From the NCBI RefSeq assembly GCF_010731675.1, contig NZ_AP022584.1, positions 3,534,001-3,598,000 on the forward strand: 64,000 bases of DNA. The letters run 5' to 3'. This stretch comes from Mycobacterium marseillense. Lineage in GTDB: Bacteria > Actinomycetota > Actinomycetes > Mycobacteriales > Mycobacteriaceae. How positions within the stretch are numbered: position 1 is the first letter of the stretch; every line of letters starts with the position of its first letter. Made by a program: the position numbers and the translations under genes. Shown here piece after piece: positions 16,978 through 26,091 of this stretch. The notes under the pieces were generated by a model that saw only the letters and a list, made by a program, of their open reading frames with translations, had not been told where the DNA came from and searched no databases.

Positions 16978-18192
16978 TTACGCACGTGATGGTTCGGGCC
17001 GCACCCAGAACCCCGGATCACACGTCGGTGACCCGAGCACCTGGTAAGTCGCGTCGATCAAGGATTGTCCCCGGTCATTGAGCCCAGTACCGAAGCCGTG
17101 GCGGTTCGTTGTGTACCCGAACGCCATCCGACAAGAGGGATCGGCGAAGCCCATTTGACCGCCCAACCCAGGTGTACCGAACGCGTCCTCGCCGATGATC
17201 ACGTTTGGGCCGGTCTCGAGTTCGGGGTTCGACCACGACTTCGAAAAGCCCATCGTGTAGGTGGTTCGGGATCCGACGACGGCATCCATGTCACTAGCCG
17301 ACTGGGCCGTACGCATGCGCGCCAACCCGGCCGGGCCGACGAGCTGAACGCTGTCCTGAGACCCGTCGACCGCTAGTGGCGCATACATCCCGGCGAGTCC
17401 ACGGGCATTCGTGATCCCGCCCGCGGCTGGGAGTTCGGCGGCGTGAAAGGCCGGTCTGTCGACATCGGTCATCCATCCACCGTCGTTGCCGAAGAGGTGC
17501 CCCAGAAGTGGTGCCCTCTCGGCCAATTGCCCTATGAGCCCGGCAGCCTGGGCGAAATCCATCGTTTCTGTGGTGGCTACCCGGTGCTCGAATTCATCCG
17601 GCAAGCCAATCCAGAAGTCGAGCCCGAGCGGCTCCGCGACCTCCTCGCGGAAGAAGGTTCCAATCGAACGACCATCAATTCTGCGCACGAGTTCGCCCAC
17701 CAAGTAACCCATACTCAAGCAGTGGTAACCCTGCCGTGTGCCGGGCGTCCAGAACGGCGCTGTATCCGCAAGCGCTTGCGTCACGAGATTCCAGTCACAC
17801 ACACCGCCGTCGGGCACCACTGGCTCCCAATGGAAGACGCCCGACTGGTGGTTGAAGATCTGCCGCGCCGGGATCGAGTCCTTGCCGTTCTTGGCGAATT
17901 CTGGCCAGTAGTCGGCGACTGGTCGGCTGGGATCGAGTTGGCCACGATCGATGAGCATGTTCCCGCATAGCGCCGCGGCGCCCTTAGTCGACGAGCAGAT
18001 CACCTGCACGGTGTGCATGTCCCACGCCCGGCCGCTGGCCCGGTCGGCGACGCCTCCCCATAGGTCTACGACCGTCTCACCGTCGATGATCACACAAACC
18101 GAAGCACCAAGCTCGTCTCGCTCGGCGAAGTTCCGCTCAAATTCCTCCCGCACACGTTGGAACCTGGGTAGGCAAAGTCCGGCAATGGTCAT
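16978..18192 (-). CDS. Serine hydrolase of the beta-lactamase/EstB esterase family
   Basis: 404 residues from ATG 18192 with GAGGAG six bases upstream. The SxxK motif SSTK at residues 67-70 supplies the nucleophile and general base, as in class C beta-lactamase-like esterases. The length and the DLWGGVADR block agree with mycobacterial LipE/LipL-type carboxylesterases. No signal peptide, so probably a cytoplasmic esterase rather than an antibiotic-degrading enzyme. Controlled by a promoter with operator site E. A role in hydrolysing esters formed by the neighbouring monooxygenases is inference. Confidence 0.88.
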   Translation of the reverse strand: MTIAGLCLPRFQRVREEFERNFAERDELGASVCVIIDGETVVDLWGGVADRASGRAWDMHTVQVICSSTKGAAALCGNMLIDRGQLDPSRPVADYWPEFAKNGKDSIPARQIFNHQSGVFHWEPVVPDGGVCDWNLVTQALADTAPFWTPGTRQGYHCLSMGYLVGELVRRIDGRSIGTFFREEVAEPLGLDFWIGLPDEFEHRVATTETMDFAQAAGLIGQLAERAPLLGHLFGNDGGWMTDVDRPAFHAAELPAAGGITNARGLAGMYAPLAVDGSQDSVQLVGPAGLARMRTAQSASDMDAVVGSRTTYTMGFSKSWSNPELETGPNVIIGEDAFGTPGLGGQMGFADPSCRMAFGYTTNRHGFGTGLNDRGQSLIDATYQVLGSPTCDPGFWVRPEPSRA

Positions 18193-18220
18193 GCGCGCTC
18201 CTCAGATCGTTCCCTGCTTG

Positions 18221-18249
18221 AAGATAGTGAGCACTAACACGTAAGTCAA
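18221..18249 (-). promoter_or_regulatory. Promoter with operator site E
   Basis: Minus strand: TTGACT (18244-18249), 17-base spacer, TATCTT (18221-18226). The spacer begins with the exact operator match at 18227-18238 (genome strand GTGAGCACTAAC). It drives the esterase gene starting at 18192. Confidence 0.7.
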
Positions 18250-18402
18250 GGAGGCGGTGAGAGCGCCTTTGGGCTTCTTCACACGAGGGTCTTGAACGCG
18301 GCTTGACAGGATGCGGACCGGAACGCAACGCAAGGTTCCCGATCGGCGTAGTGCGCGCGACGACAGTGCGCGAATCCGCAACGTAGCTGCCGCGCTGGCC
18401 GG

Positions 18403-18951
18403 TCAACACGAACCGTAACTCAAGCAGGCATAGGATCGCCTGTCGTCCCAGGCCTTGAACCAGGTCCCAGTTGGAGTCATCAGGAACTTGAACTCACCGT
18501 GCCCGCAGTACATGTTTCCGTCGGGGGTTACCGCACAGGTCGTTGCGTTGGAGGTCACGTAGCTGCGCGGCGGCAATGGTCGTTGCGCTTGTCCGCGCGG
18601 AAACTGGATTGCCGCCGTCCATCCGTGGTGTACAGCACGATTTCCGTTGAACCAAGCGATGTGATTGTCACCGGGGGGCGCGCCAGGGATGTCACCCGCG
18701 CAGCCGAATGCGCCCAGGTTCCAAATGCCGCAGTTCAGTCCCGACGGTGACAAGAACCAGACACCTGGTGCGTCTTGAATGAAAAAGTCGGCGGGATCTA
18801 GTTCCCGATACCACGTCGTGATCCGATTCATCTCCGGAAACGGACTGGTCGAATCATCACCCACGGGATCGGCATACGCGGGAGTCACCGCTGCCCATAG
18901 CAGTCCGATAACCGAGCTGATCGCCACCAACCAACGCCCACGCATGCGCAC
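18403..18951 (-). CDS. Secreted six-cysteine protein of unknown function
   Basis: 182 residues from GTG 18951, chosen because a perfect AGGAGG lies five bases upstream. Signal peptide of about 27 residues ending AYA before DPVGDD. The mature protein has six cysteines (in LNCG, GCAG, TTCA, YCGH, ACLS and GSC), enough for three disulfides, and is rich in tryptophan and glycine. It resembles small exported mycobacterial proteins, but I do not recognise a family with known function. No island operator is seen directly upstream, yet it sits between two units that have one. Confidence 0.8.
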   Translation of the reverse strand: MRMRGRWLVAISSVIGLLWAAVTPAYADPVGDDSTSPFPEMNRITTWYRELDPADFFIQDAPGVWFLSPSGLNCGIWNLGAFGCAGDIPGAPPGDNHIAWFNGNRAVHHGWTAAIQFPRGQAQRPLPPRSYVTSNATTCAVTPDGNMYCGHGEFKFLMTPTGTWFKAWDDRRSYACLSYGSC

Positions 18952-19167
18952 TCGTCCCTCCTAATCATCGGCCGCCGGCGACCCGGACGCTGCCAGCCGA
19001 TGCGGGTGGTCCCGCGCTGACCGTCACCACCTGCATGGAACAGCAACCACCGAAGGCGTTGCTTTTATGCACTCGTATCGCCGACTTGATCGCTGTCTCC
19101 GCTCGCCACGGTGCACGAATGAACGTTCGGGCGAGCGCATCTCGTCGCCAGGCAACACTCGTGCCCC

Positions 19168-20709
19168 TCAGCCCGTAGCGTTCTTGACCAGACCCGGCTC
19201 GGTGTAGGTCATCGCCGGGGGCTGGAGCGGACGGCCGTCGAGCCACGCCACGACGTCGGTGGGGTTTCGGGCCGGACGGCCGAACCTTCCCTTCGGGAAT
19301 CCGACGGGGATGCATGCGACGAAGGTGACGTCATCGTCGGCGCCGACGATGGTGCGAACCTCGTCGTGCACGGCGAGCAGTGCGGTAGTGAGCGTGGTTC
19401 CGAGACCCCGGGCACGCGCCGAGAGCATCAGGTTTTGCACCGCCGGCAAGATACTCGCGTACCACGTCGTGACCATGAAATGGTTCGCTTCGTGCCCGGG
19501 ATAGCCCGTGGCACCGGCGAACACTGCGGCCGGAATGTCGCGGAAGTGGTCGATCATGTACTCACAAGACTTCCGCAAAGACTCGGGAACGCCGCTTGCC
19601 TGGTCTCGAAAGAGCTCGTAAATGTGGCTCCACAAGCTGCCGATCTGCGCGATCTTGTCGCGATCGGTCACCACATGGAACCGCCAATTCTGGACGAAGT
19701 TCCCCGACGGACCCATTGTCGCTGCCTCGACGATCTGGGACAGCAGCTCCTGCGGCACCGGGTCGGCTCGTAGCCTACGCATTGCTCTCGTCGTGTAGAT
19801 TGCCTCATCCAGCGAGGTCATTGGCGGCGTGGTCGACACATCGGGCGCCATGGTCGCCGGGTTGCTACGCGCTGTCCCGGCCACCATGATCGCGGGACGA
19901 GCGTCCGCAAAGGCGTGGACACTGACAACTGGTTCGCTGCCGGTCTCCGGTCTCGGGTTGTCGACGGTCATCACCTGCCCGACACACTGGTCATCGGTCG
20001 CCACCCGCAGAACGACCTCAGCAACCTGCTCGGCTGTCAGCAGCTGGATGCTGTCCAAACCCTTTAGCCAGGTTGCGGGATCCCCGTCACCGGTTTCTCG
20101 AAGCATCGGGGTATCGACGGCGCCTGGGCAAACCGCATTCACTCGGATCCCCTCGTGCCGCAGCGAGAGGCAGGACCGGGTAAGCATGACAACGCCCGCC
20201 TTTGTTGCGTTGTAAACCGCATCTGCACCATGGGGGACAAGAGCTCCGAGCGACGCGGTATTGACAATTGCGCCGCCGCCACGACGCTTGAGGGCGTCGA
20301 TTCCCAATCGAGTACCGAACACTGCGCCGCCCAGGTTGACCATGATCACATCCCTCGCCCGTCCCAGCGGTGTCCCAGGCCACCGCGGCGGGCCGGTTAC
20401 CAAGCCGGCGTTGTTGTGCACGAGATCGATGCCGCCGCATGCGCTTTCCACTTCGGCGAAGGCAGCTGCTAGCGCCTCGGGATCAGCAACGTCGCATTCG
20501 ATCACGTGGGCATGAGCGCCGGCTTGTTCTACCAGACGTACGGTCTCCTTGCATTGTTCACGATCGAGATCGATGACAGCCACTGCTTGGGCCCCTGCGC
20601 GTGCGATCGCGACGGCTGAGGCTCTGCCAACGCCACTGGCCGCTCCCGTCACCAGTGCGACCTTCCCCTTTAGGACCGCGCCATCGCCGACACCAGCGCC
20701 ACCACTCAT
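19168..20709 (-). CDS. Fusion of short-chain dehydrogenase and nitroreductase
   Basis: 513 residues from ATG 20709 with GGGAGAGGG just upstream. Residues 14-255 are a classical SDR: TGAASGVG (21-28), NNAG (99-102), and catalytic S153, Y166 and K170. After a linker of about 40 residues, 298-513 are an FMN-dependent nitroreductase domain beginning DEAIYTTRAMRRL, with MGPSGNFVQNWRF typical of that family. The frame is continuous with no stop. SDRs oxidise alcohols or reduce ketones; the nitroreductase fold includes flavin reductases and enoate or nitro reductases. The pairing suggests two steps on one substrate. Operator site F lies at its promoter. An internal ATG at the linker could also give a separate second domain. 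Confidence 0.9.
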   Translation of the reverse strand: MSGGAGVGDGAVLKGKVALVTGAASGVGRASAVAIARAGAQAVAVIDLDREQCKETVRLVEQAGAHAHVIECDVADPEALAAAFAEVESACGGIDLVHNNAGLVTGPPRWPGTPLGRARDVIMVNLGGAVFGTRLGIDALKRRGGGAIVNTASLGALVPHGADAVYNATKAGVVMLTRSCLSLRHEGIRVNAVCPGAVDTPMLRETGDGDPATWLKGLDSIQLLTAEQVAEVVLRVATDDQCVGQVMTVDNPRPETGSEPVVSVHAFADARPAIMVAGTARSNPATMAPDVSTTPPMTSLDEAIYTTRAMRRLRADPVPQELLSQIVEAATMGPSGNFVQNWRFHVVTDRDKIAQIGSLWSHIYELFRDQASGVPESLRKSCEYMIDHFRDIPAAVFAGATGYPGHEANHFMVTTWYASILPAVQNLMLSARARGLGTTLTTALLAVHDEVRTIVGADDDVTFVACIPVGFPKGRFGRPARNPTDVVAWLDGRPLQPPAMTYTEPGLVKNATG

Positions 20710-20733
20710 GCCCTCTCCCTTTCCTGAATAATA

Positions 20734-20745
20734 GTTACCACTTAC
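20734..20745. promoter_or_regulatory. Operator-like palindrome, site F (GTAAGTGGTAAC on the minus strand)
   Basis: One mismatch from GTNAGYRCTNAC, 25 bases upstream of the fusion gene's start codon. A -10-like TATTAT follows immediately on the minus strand (20728-20733). Confidence 0.55.
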
Positions 20746-20758
20746 TTTAAATGCTGCG

Positions 20759-21247
20759 TCAAGCATTCTCGACATCGGCCCTCTCCGCCGGGGTGAGGAG
20801 CGTGACGGACCTTAACCATCGTGAGGAATCGGCCGGCAACATGCCACGATCCACCCAAAAGGCGGCCGACCTTCCGCACAACTCCCGCAGCCAGCCTCTG
20901 AGGCGCGCCGAGTCGGCGGGCGCGATACGCGCACAAGCACCAACGACGATATGCGCGACCGCTTTTCGAGGGCCGCGCAAAGCGACTGACGCCACTCGAC
21001 CACCATCGAGCGTTGCGAGATTGGGTTGATCGGGCGACCCGCACATCGACGTAGCGGTAAGCCACGTGTGCTCGCACACTGCCGCGAACAGCAGGAAACG
21101 GCGGGTCAGGGTGCCCGCGGCCTCAACGACTGGGCCACGTTCCCGGCGGGTCAAAGATGATCGTTCGTGGCGTGCGACTATAGTGAAGTGACTGCCCACT
21201 AGGGCCTGCAGTCCGATGGACTGAGCAGGCCGCCATCGCCGTATCAC
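20759..21247 (-). CDS. Hypothetical protein, doubtful
   Basis: Open frame of 162 codons on the minus strand whose codons mostly end in G or C, as expected for a real gene here. It fills the space between the SDR fusion and the TetR gene. I recognise no domain, no signal peptide and no clear ribosome site, and it would overlap the space expected for the TetR promoter. If real, it is divergent to the regulator. Confidence 0.3.
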   Translation of the reverse strand: MIRRWRPAQSIGLQALVGSHFTIVARHERSSLTRRERGPVVEAAGTLTRRFLLFAAVCEHTWLTATSMCGSPDQPNLATLDGGRVASVALRGPRKAVAHIVVGACARIAPADSARLRGWLRELCGRSAAFWVDRGMLPADSSRWLRSVTLLTPAERADVENA

Positions 21248-21263
21248 CTGGGAGGACGCCGTA

Positions 21264-21929
21264 ATAGCCAGAGAGGGAGCGGTTGACCACCCGCAGAAAC
21301 GGTTTCGCCGTCAGCCCGGACTCGGTCGCGAGCTCATCTTAGCTGCGGCACACGAAGAGTTCTGCGACCGCGGTTATGCACGTGCGACGACACGTTCAAT
21401 CGCCGAACGGGCCGGTGTGGCAGAGGCATTGCTATTCCGCCAGTTCGGCTCGAAGGCCGCGCTGTTCAATGAAGTCGTGTTCGGGCCGCTGCGTGCCTTC
21501 ATGGTCGAGCGGGAAAAATTGGACGCCGAAACCGGCGACGAGCTGGACATCGAAGCAAGCGCCAAAACGTTCGTCGCAGGTCTGTACGACCTGCTGAGGG
21601 CCAACCGTGGGTTGATGCTCACCTACTTCGCAACCCAGGTATTCGAGCCAGATGTACTCAAGGAGGCCGGGGATATTCCTATCTTCCTCGAGGCGATTGG
21701 TGTAATGGACCGGATGGCCGAGAAACGGATTACTGGGAACAAGCGCCTCGATCGTCGGACAAAGGCAGCCACCAAGTTTCGAGTGCATGAGCGCATCAAT
21801 ATCGGCTCGGTGATCGCGGCCGCACTCTTCGACGACCTGCTTTTTGCTGCGATTCCGGCAAAGCCGAACCGCAACCAGATCGTCGACGAGTTGGCAAGGA
21901 TCGCGGTCGCGAGCCTGCCGACTCCGTAG
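21264..21929 (+). CDS. TetR-family transcriptional regulator (start codon irregular)
   Basis: 221 codons from ATA 21264. The N-terminal helix-turn-helix is clear: RELILAAA, then TTRSIAERAGVAEALLFRQFGSK (pattern IAxxAGVxxxxLxxxFxSK). The C-terminal ligand-binding half is about 150 residues. No ATG, GTG or TTG occurs in this frame before the middle of the HTH (GTG 21417). ATA 21264 has GGAGG eight bases upstream; alternatively TTG 21283, with GAGGGAG before it, would enter the frame if one base were missing from the sequence near 21295. It is the only regulator in the island and the natural candidate to bind the GTNAGYRCTNAC sites. Confidence 0.8.
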   Translation: MAREGAVDHPQKRFRRQPGLGRELILAAAHEEFCDRGYARATTRSIAERAGVAEALLFRQFGSKAALFNEVVFGPLRAFMVEREKLDAETGDELDIEASAKTFVAGLYDLLRANRGLMLTYFATQVFEPDVLKEAGDIPIFLEAIGVMDRMAEKRITGNKRLDRRTKAATKFRVHERINIGSVIAAALFDDLLFAAIPAKPNRNQIVDELARIAVASLPTP

Positions 21930-22091
21930 CGCCGAGCTGTCCTGCGGGCTGCACGCTGCTCCTTGATTTCCCAGCCGATTGGCCGAGTCCGTTGTTGTTT
22001 CGCGTTCCCGCTGCGGGGCGATGCAGTTCCTCCCTTCCCATGCCGCTTGGCATCCTCGTGTTCCGCAACGAGCCCTCTGGATCACTCTGCG

Positions 22092-23900
22092 TCACCGAAT
22101 GGTCATCCCGGCGAAGTGTCCGTCTTTCCGCCACTGATCCAGTAGCGCGAAGAATGCGACCGGGCCCTCGCCGTACTGACCCGCCAGCAGGCTGTGGCCA
22201 CCTCTCGGCATGCCCTCCTGGTTGTAGTAGCCGGGAGTGCACTCACTCAGGAAGCCTTCGTTAAGGAATTGGAGGCGGTTGATCGTGGCAACCCACTCGG
22301 CTTCAGCGTCGGCGTTGGCTTCGATATACGTCGCCCCAGTCCTCAGGGCCTCTTTAACGATGTGAGCGAGATGACCAGTCTGTTCAGCCAGCATGTGCGG
22401 GACGTTGACCGTCAATCCGGTCTGCGTCACGCCGAGGTGAAACATGTTGGGGAAACCATGGCTGTGGAGGCCGTGCAAGGTCGAGAAGCCGTCGGCCCAC
22501 TTCTCCGAAATCCGTACCTTGTCGCGGCCGATAACTTCGAGGCAAGCCCGTTTAATAGGCGATGTACCTACTTCGAACCCAGTTGCGAACACCACGCAGT
22601 CCAGTTCGTACTCGACGTCTTTCACGCACATACCGCGCTCGGTGAACCGCTCGACTCCTTGCCCATCGGTATCAACCAGAGTCACGTTGGGCCTATTGAA
22701 TGCCTGGAGGTAGTCATCGCTGAAACATGGCCGCTTACAGAACATGCGGTAATAGGGCTTGAGCGCCTCGGCGGTAGCGGAATCTTCGACGATGTCATCG
22801 ATGCGGGCCCGTAACTCTTCCATCTTCTGAAAGTCGGCAAGTTCTACGGCTGCGGCTACCGCTGCCATGTCCACATCGGCACCCGGCGTCCCGGTCAAGA
22901 AGCCACCAACCTTGCGCATCATGTCCGTCCAGCCGTCACCGACAAGGTCCGCCTCCTGGGGCAGGCCCGATACAAGGGCATTGAAATTCTCCATCCGCTG
23001 GCGGTGCCACCCCGGCTGCAGGCTGGCGGCCCAAGTCGAATCGGTTGGCGCGTTTCGCCGCTCACTAATCGAGGAGGGGGTCCGCTGGAACACATAGAGG
23101 TGCCCAGCGGATTCGGCCAGGTGTGGAACGATCTGCACGGCGGTGGCACCGGTACCGATGACACCGATCCTCTTGCCCACGAGTCGTTCCAGCCCACCTT
23201 CGGGGGACCCCCCGGTGTAGTCGTAATCCCATCGGCTGGTGTGGAACGTATGTCCCCTGTACTTGCTGATACCCGGTACGGCGGGCAGCTTCGGGCGATT
23301 CAGCGGCCCGCTCGACATCACGACAAACCGAGCCCGCATTGCATCGTTGCGGTTGGTCGTAACGACCCACCGTGTGTCGGCCTCGTCCCATCGAATCTCG
23401 GAGACTTCGGTCTGGAAGCACGCGTCCTCGTACAGCTTGTAATGCTGTCCGATCGACTGCAGGTACGCGAGGATCTCCGGCCCCGTGGCGTACTTCTCCG
23501 TGGGGATGTAACCCGTCTCCTCGAGCAACGGAAGGTAGATGTAGGACTCGATGTCGCACCGAGCGCCTGGATAGCGGTTCCAGTACCACGTCCCACCGAA
23601 GTCGCCCGCCTTGTCAACCACGCGGATTCGTTCTAGCCCCGCCTCCCGCAGCCTGGCCGCGGCCAGCAGGCCGCCGATACCACCTCCGACGATCAATGCA
23701 TCAACCTGGTCGGTGAGCGGCGCCCGAGCAGTAACGCGTTCCACGTAGGGATCGTCAACGTAGCGGGAGAAGTCGCCCGTGGGTTCGATGTACTGCTGGA
23801 TGCCGTCAGTCCTGAGTCGCTTATCACGCTCGGCGCGGTAGCGCTCTCGCAGGAAATCGGGGTCGAACCCTAACTGTTCCGCGTCAATCTTTGCAACCAT
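22092..23900 (-). CDS. Baeyer-Villiger monooxygenase (cyclohexanone/phenylacetone monooxygenase type)
   Basis: 602 residues from ATG 23900 with AAGGAA upstream. FAD motif GGGIGG at 72-77; GTWYWNRYPGARCDIES at 103-119, a block typical of type I Baeyer-Villiger enzymes; and the fingerprint YRGHTFHTSRW at 214-224, which matches FxGxxxHxxxW except for tyrosine in the first place. A second Rossmann motif (GTGATA) follows for NADPH. It lacks the long extension of the 3001 enzyme, so the two probably differ in substrate. Transcribed toward the TetR gene; upstream there is a degenerate copy of the operator (site I). Confidence 0.93.
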   Translation of the reverse strand: MVAKIDAEQLGFDPDFLRERYRAERDKRLRTDGIQQYIEPTGDFSRYVDDPYVERVTARAPLTDQVDALIVGGGIGGLLAAARLREAGLERIRVVDKAGDFGGTWYWNRYPGARCDIESYIYLPLLEETGYIPTEKYATGPEILAYLQSIGQHYKLYEDACFQTEVSEIRWDEADTRWVVTTNRNDAMRARFVVMSSGPLNRPKLPAVPGISKYRGHTFHTSRWDYDYTGGSPEGGLERLVGKRIGVIGTGATAVQIVPHLAESAGHLYVFQRTPSSISERRNAPTDSTWAASLQPGWHRQRMENFNALVSGLPQEADLVGDGWTDMMRKVGGFLTGTPGADVDMAAVAAAVELADFQKMEELRARIDDIVEDSATAEALKPYYRMFCKRPCFSDDYLQAFNRPNVTLVDTDGQGVERFTERGMCVKDVEYELDCVVFATGFEVGTSPIKRACLEVIGRDKVRISEKWADGFSTLHGLHSHGFPNMFHLGVTQTGLTVNVPHMLAEQTGHLAHIVKEALRTGATYIEANADAEAEWVATINRLQFLNEGFLSECTPGYYNQEGMPRGGHSLLAGQYGEGPVAFFALLDQWRKDGHFAGMTIR

Positions 23901-23961
23901 TCGCTAGTTCCTTCCGCTGACAATTTCTGGCAATGAAGTCACGACACCGCGCGGCTAAAGC

Positions 23962-23973
23962 GCTGACGCTTAC
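23962..23973. promoter_or_regulatory. Degenerate operator-like sequence, site I
   Basis: GTAAGCGTCAGC on the minus strand has three mismatches to the island consensus, though its left half is intact. It lies 62 bases upstream of the monooxygenase start and just downstream of TTGAGA (23978-23983). It overlaps a separate small dyad, AAGCG-CTGA-CGCTT. Confidence 0.3.
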
Positions 23974-24044
23974 TACTTCTCAACAAGCCCGAGCGCCGGG
24001 GGCCGCAAAGGCCACTGGAATGCCCGAGTCGTCGCCTTCGCGCC

Positions 24045-24968
24045 TCACGCGAACGCCTTGGCCAACGCGTCGATCACAGCCTGGGTGGCTTCGTGAGCCT
24101 GCGGGAACAGTGTCGCCATCAGGAAGAAGCCGTGGATCATGCCCTCGTAGTCGATCCACTCGGCCGCGACGCCCGCATCAAGGAGACGCTTGTAGTAGGC
24201 AACCCCATCGTCGTGCGCGGGGTCGCACTCGGCGGTGATGACCAGAGCAGGTGGTAGCGCGCTGAAGTCCGACGCCTTCAAGGGCGACGCATACGGCTCA
24301 TTCAGGTGGCCGGGCGCGTACTTGTTCCAGGCCCAAGCCAGAAGTGACTTGGTCAAGAACTTGCCCTCTCCATGCTCCGCATAGGACGCAGCGGTCATCG
24401 CGGAGTCGAGCGCTGCGCACACGAGGATTTGATGGGTCAGTGGCTTGGCACCCGAGTCGCGCATGTGCAGGGCGGCGGCCGCGGCCAGGTTCCCCCCGGC
24501 ACTCTCGCCACCAATCGCGATGCGGTCACCATCGCCACCGATCTCGCTACCATGCTCCCGCACCCAGCTAATCGAGGTCATCACATCATCGAGCGCAGCC
24601 GGATATGGATTCTCGGGCGCGAGGCGGTAATCCACATTCAGAACGACGGATCCCACCCCATTGGCGACCATGCGGCAAAACTGATCGTTCAAGTCCACGG
24701 AGCCATACGCCCAGCCGCCCGCATGTAGCCAGACAAACACGGGGAGCGGCACATCCGAGGCTGGCCGATAGAGCCGTGCTGCAATGTCCCTACCCGGACC
24801 GGGAATCGTTGTTTCGCGGACTTCGTAGACGTCGGGCGGGTCACCGCCCATGCTTGCGATAGCGCTGACCAACGAGCGCACGTTCTCGATGGGCTGGTGC
24901 TCTATACCGTCGAACCCGGCGCCTGCCATCATGTCGATGAGTGCTTGCGCCTGTGGGTGGATGGGCAT
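24045..24968 (-). CDS. Alpha/beta hydrolase of the hormone-sensitive lipase family (LipH-like)
   Basis: 307 residues from ATG 24968. Oxyanion motif HAGGW at 82-86 (family consensus HGGG, so one glycine is replaced by alanine) and nucleophile GESAGG with Ser156. The acid is in ECDPAHDDG and the histidine in MIHGFF near the C-terminus. Such enzymes hydrolyse short-chain esters in the cytoplasm. Promoter with operator site G lies about 90 bases upstream. Adjacent to the 22092 Baeyer-Villiger enzyme, which makes esters, so sequential action is plausible but inferred. Confidence 0.92.
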   Translation of the reverse strand: MPIHPQAQALIDMMAGAGFDGIEHQPIENVRSLVSAIASMGGDPPDVYEVRETTIPGPGRDIAARLYRPASDVPLPVFVWLHAGGWAYGSVDLNDQFCRMVANGVGSVVLNVDYRLAPENPYPAALDDVMTSISWVREHGSEIGGDGDRIAIGGESAGGNLAAAAALHMRDSGAKPLTHQILVCAALDSAMTAASYAEHGEGKFLTKSLLAWAWNKYAPGHLNEPYASPLKASDFSALPPALVITAECDPAHDDGVAYYKRLLDAGVAAEWIDYEGMIHGFFLMATLFPQAHEATQAVIDALAKAFA

Positions 24969-25299
24969 GCATTCTCCTAAAAGCGACCGCTCTGGCGAGA
25001 GATGGTTGACGTGATGGCGGTCGCGACAATCGAGTCTTCGCAGGGCGTCTCAGTCTTTCGGTCTATCGTAGTGAGTGCTTACTATTTGTCAACAGCCATC
25101 CCTTTAGTCAGCACTTGCCTAACCACGATGGCCCGGTCAGACCGAGGGTTCGGGCCATTCGCGGTGTGTTGCGACCAGGATTGTCATGCACGCATCCAAA
25201 GGTCCACCGCCGCACGGTCGATGCCACGCTCATCTGAGCAACCGCAGTCTTCGACCGGGGGCAGGTCGACGACGATCGGGCGACCGTGCTTGGGCCAAA
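24969..25299. other. Intergenic region holding the LipH-like promoter
   Basis: About 330 bases between two minus-strand genes. It contains operator site G and its promoter; the rest shows no supported gene. Confidence 0.6.
25065..25092 (-). promoter_or_regulatory. Promoter with operator site G
   Basis: Minus strand: consensus TTGACA (25087-25092), 16-base spacer, TACGAT (25065-25070). The spacer contains the exact operator match at 25071-25082 (genome strand GTGAGTGCTTAC). It drives the LipH-like gene. Confidence 0.7.
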
Positions 25300-26091
25300 C
25301 TAGTCGGTGAACTGTGGCGGTCGCTTCCCCAACATCGCCCTGGCCCCTTCCAAGAAGTCGTTCGAGCGCAAGAGCTTTGACTGGCCCTCGACCTCGCGTT
25401 CCATGGTGGCAGGGAGTAGATCGAGCGCCGCAGCATTGATGGCACGCTTGGCCGACACGAATGCCTGCCGCGGTCCTCGAACGAAATGAGTGACCGACGC
25501 ATCCACTGCCGCGTCCAACTCATCCGCCGGCACCGCCCGATCGATCAGCCCCATCGCAACGGCAGCCGACGCAGGCACCCGCTCAGCACGCATGACCATG
25601 GCCATGGCCCGCGCCCGCCCGATTGAAGCGGTCACCAAGAGCGATGCACCACCGTCCGGCATAAGGCCGACCTTGGTGAAGGCCAGCAGAAAGTAGGCGC
25701 CCTCGCTGGCCACCACCAGGTCGGCAGCCAGCGCGATAGGCACACCCACGCCTACCGCGGCGCCCGGTACCCGGGCCACAACGGGGACCTGCGCATTGAG
25801 TATCGCTGTGACGACGCGATTCGCTGCGCGCACCCCATCCTCGGGCGTAACACTCTGATCGTCCGGCGAGGAAAGATCCGCACCTGCGCTAAACGACCCA
25901 CCCCTGCCTGTCAGCACCAAGGCACGTACCTCGGAGCGCTGCGCCTCGATTTCCACGCATTCCGCCAGTCGCACCATGGTTCGATAGGTGAGGGCGTTCA
26001 TGCGTCTCGGACGATCGATCGTGATCGTGCTCACCGAGTTCCCCCGCTCGACGGACACCCCGGATTCGGGGTCACCCTCGGTCTGTGTCAT
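25300..26091 (-). CDS. Enoyl-CoA hydratase/isomerase family protein
   Basis: 263 residues from ATG 26091, which has GGAGG seven bases upstream; an ATG at 26109 lies before that ribosome site and is less likely. Crotonase fold with the oxyanion-hole block GGSFSAGADLS (about 60-70) and the second block AAVGVGVPIALAADLVVAS (about 101-119). The residue in the second catalytic position is aspartate (MPDGG) rather than glutamate, as in many isomerase-like members. It follows the Atu-type operon after a 308-bp gap. Probably takes part in CoA-thioester breakdown; substrate unknown. Confidence 0.9.
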   Translation of the reverse strand: MTQTEGDPESGVSVERGNSVSTITIDRPRRMNALTYRTMVRLAECVEIEAQRSEVRALVLTGRGGSFSAGADLSSPDDQSVTPEDGVRAANRVVTAILNAQVPVVARVPGAAVGVGVPIALAADLVVASEGAYFLLAFTKVGLMPDGGASLLVTASIGRARAMAMVMRAERVPASAAVAMGLIDRAVPADELDAAVDASVTHFVRGPRQAFVSAKRAINAAALDLLPATMEREVEGQSKLLRSNDFLEGARAMLGKRPPQFTD

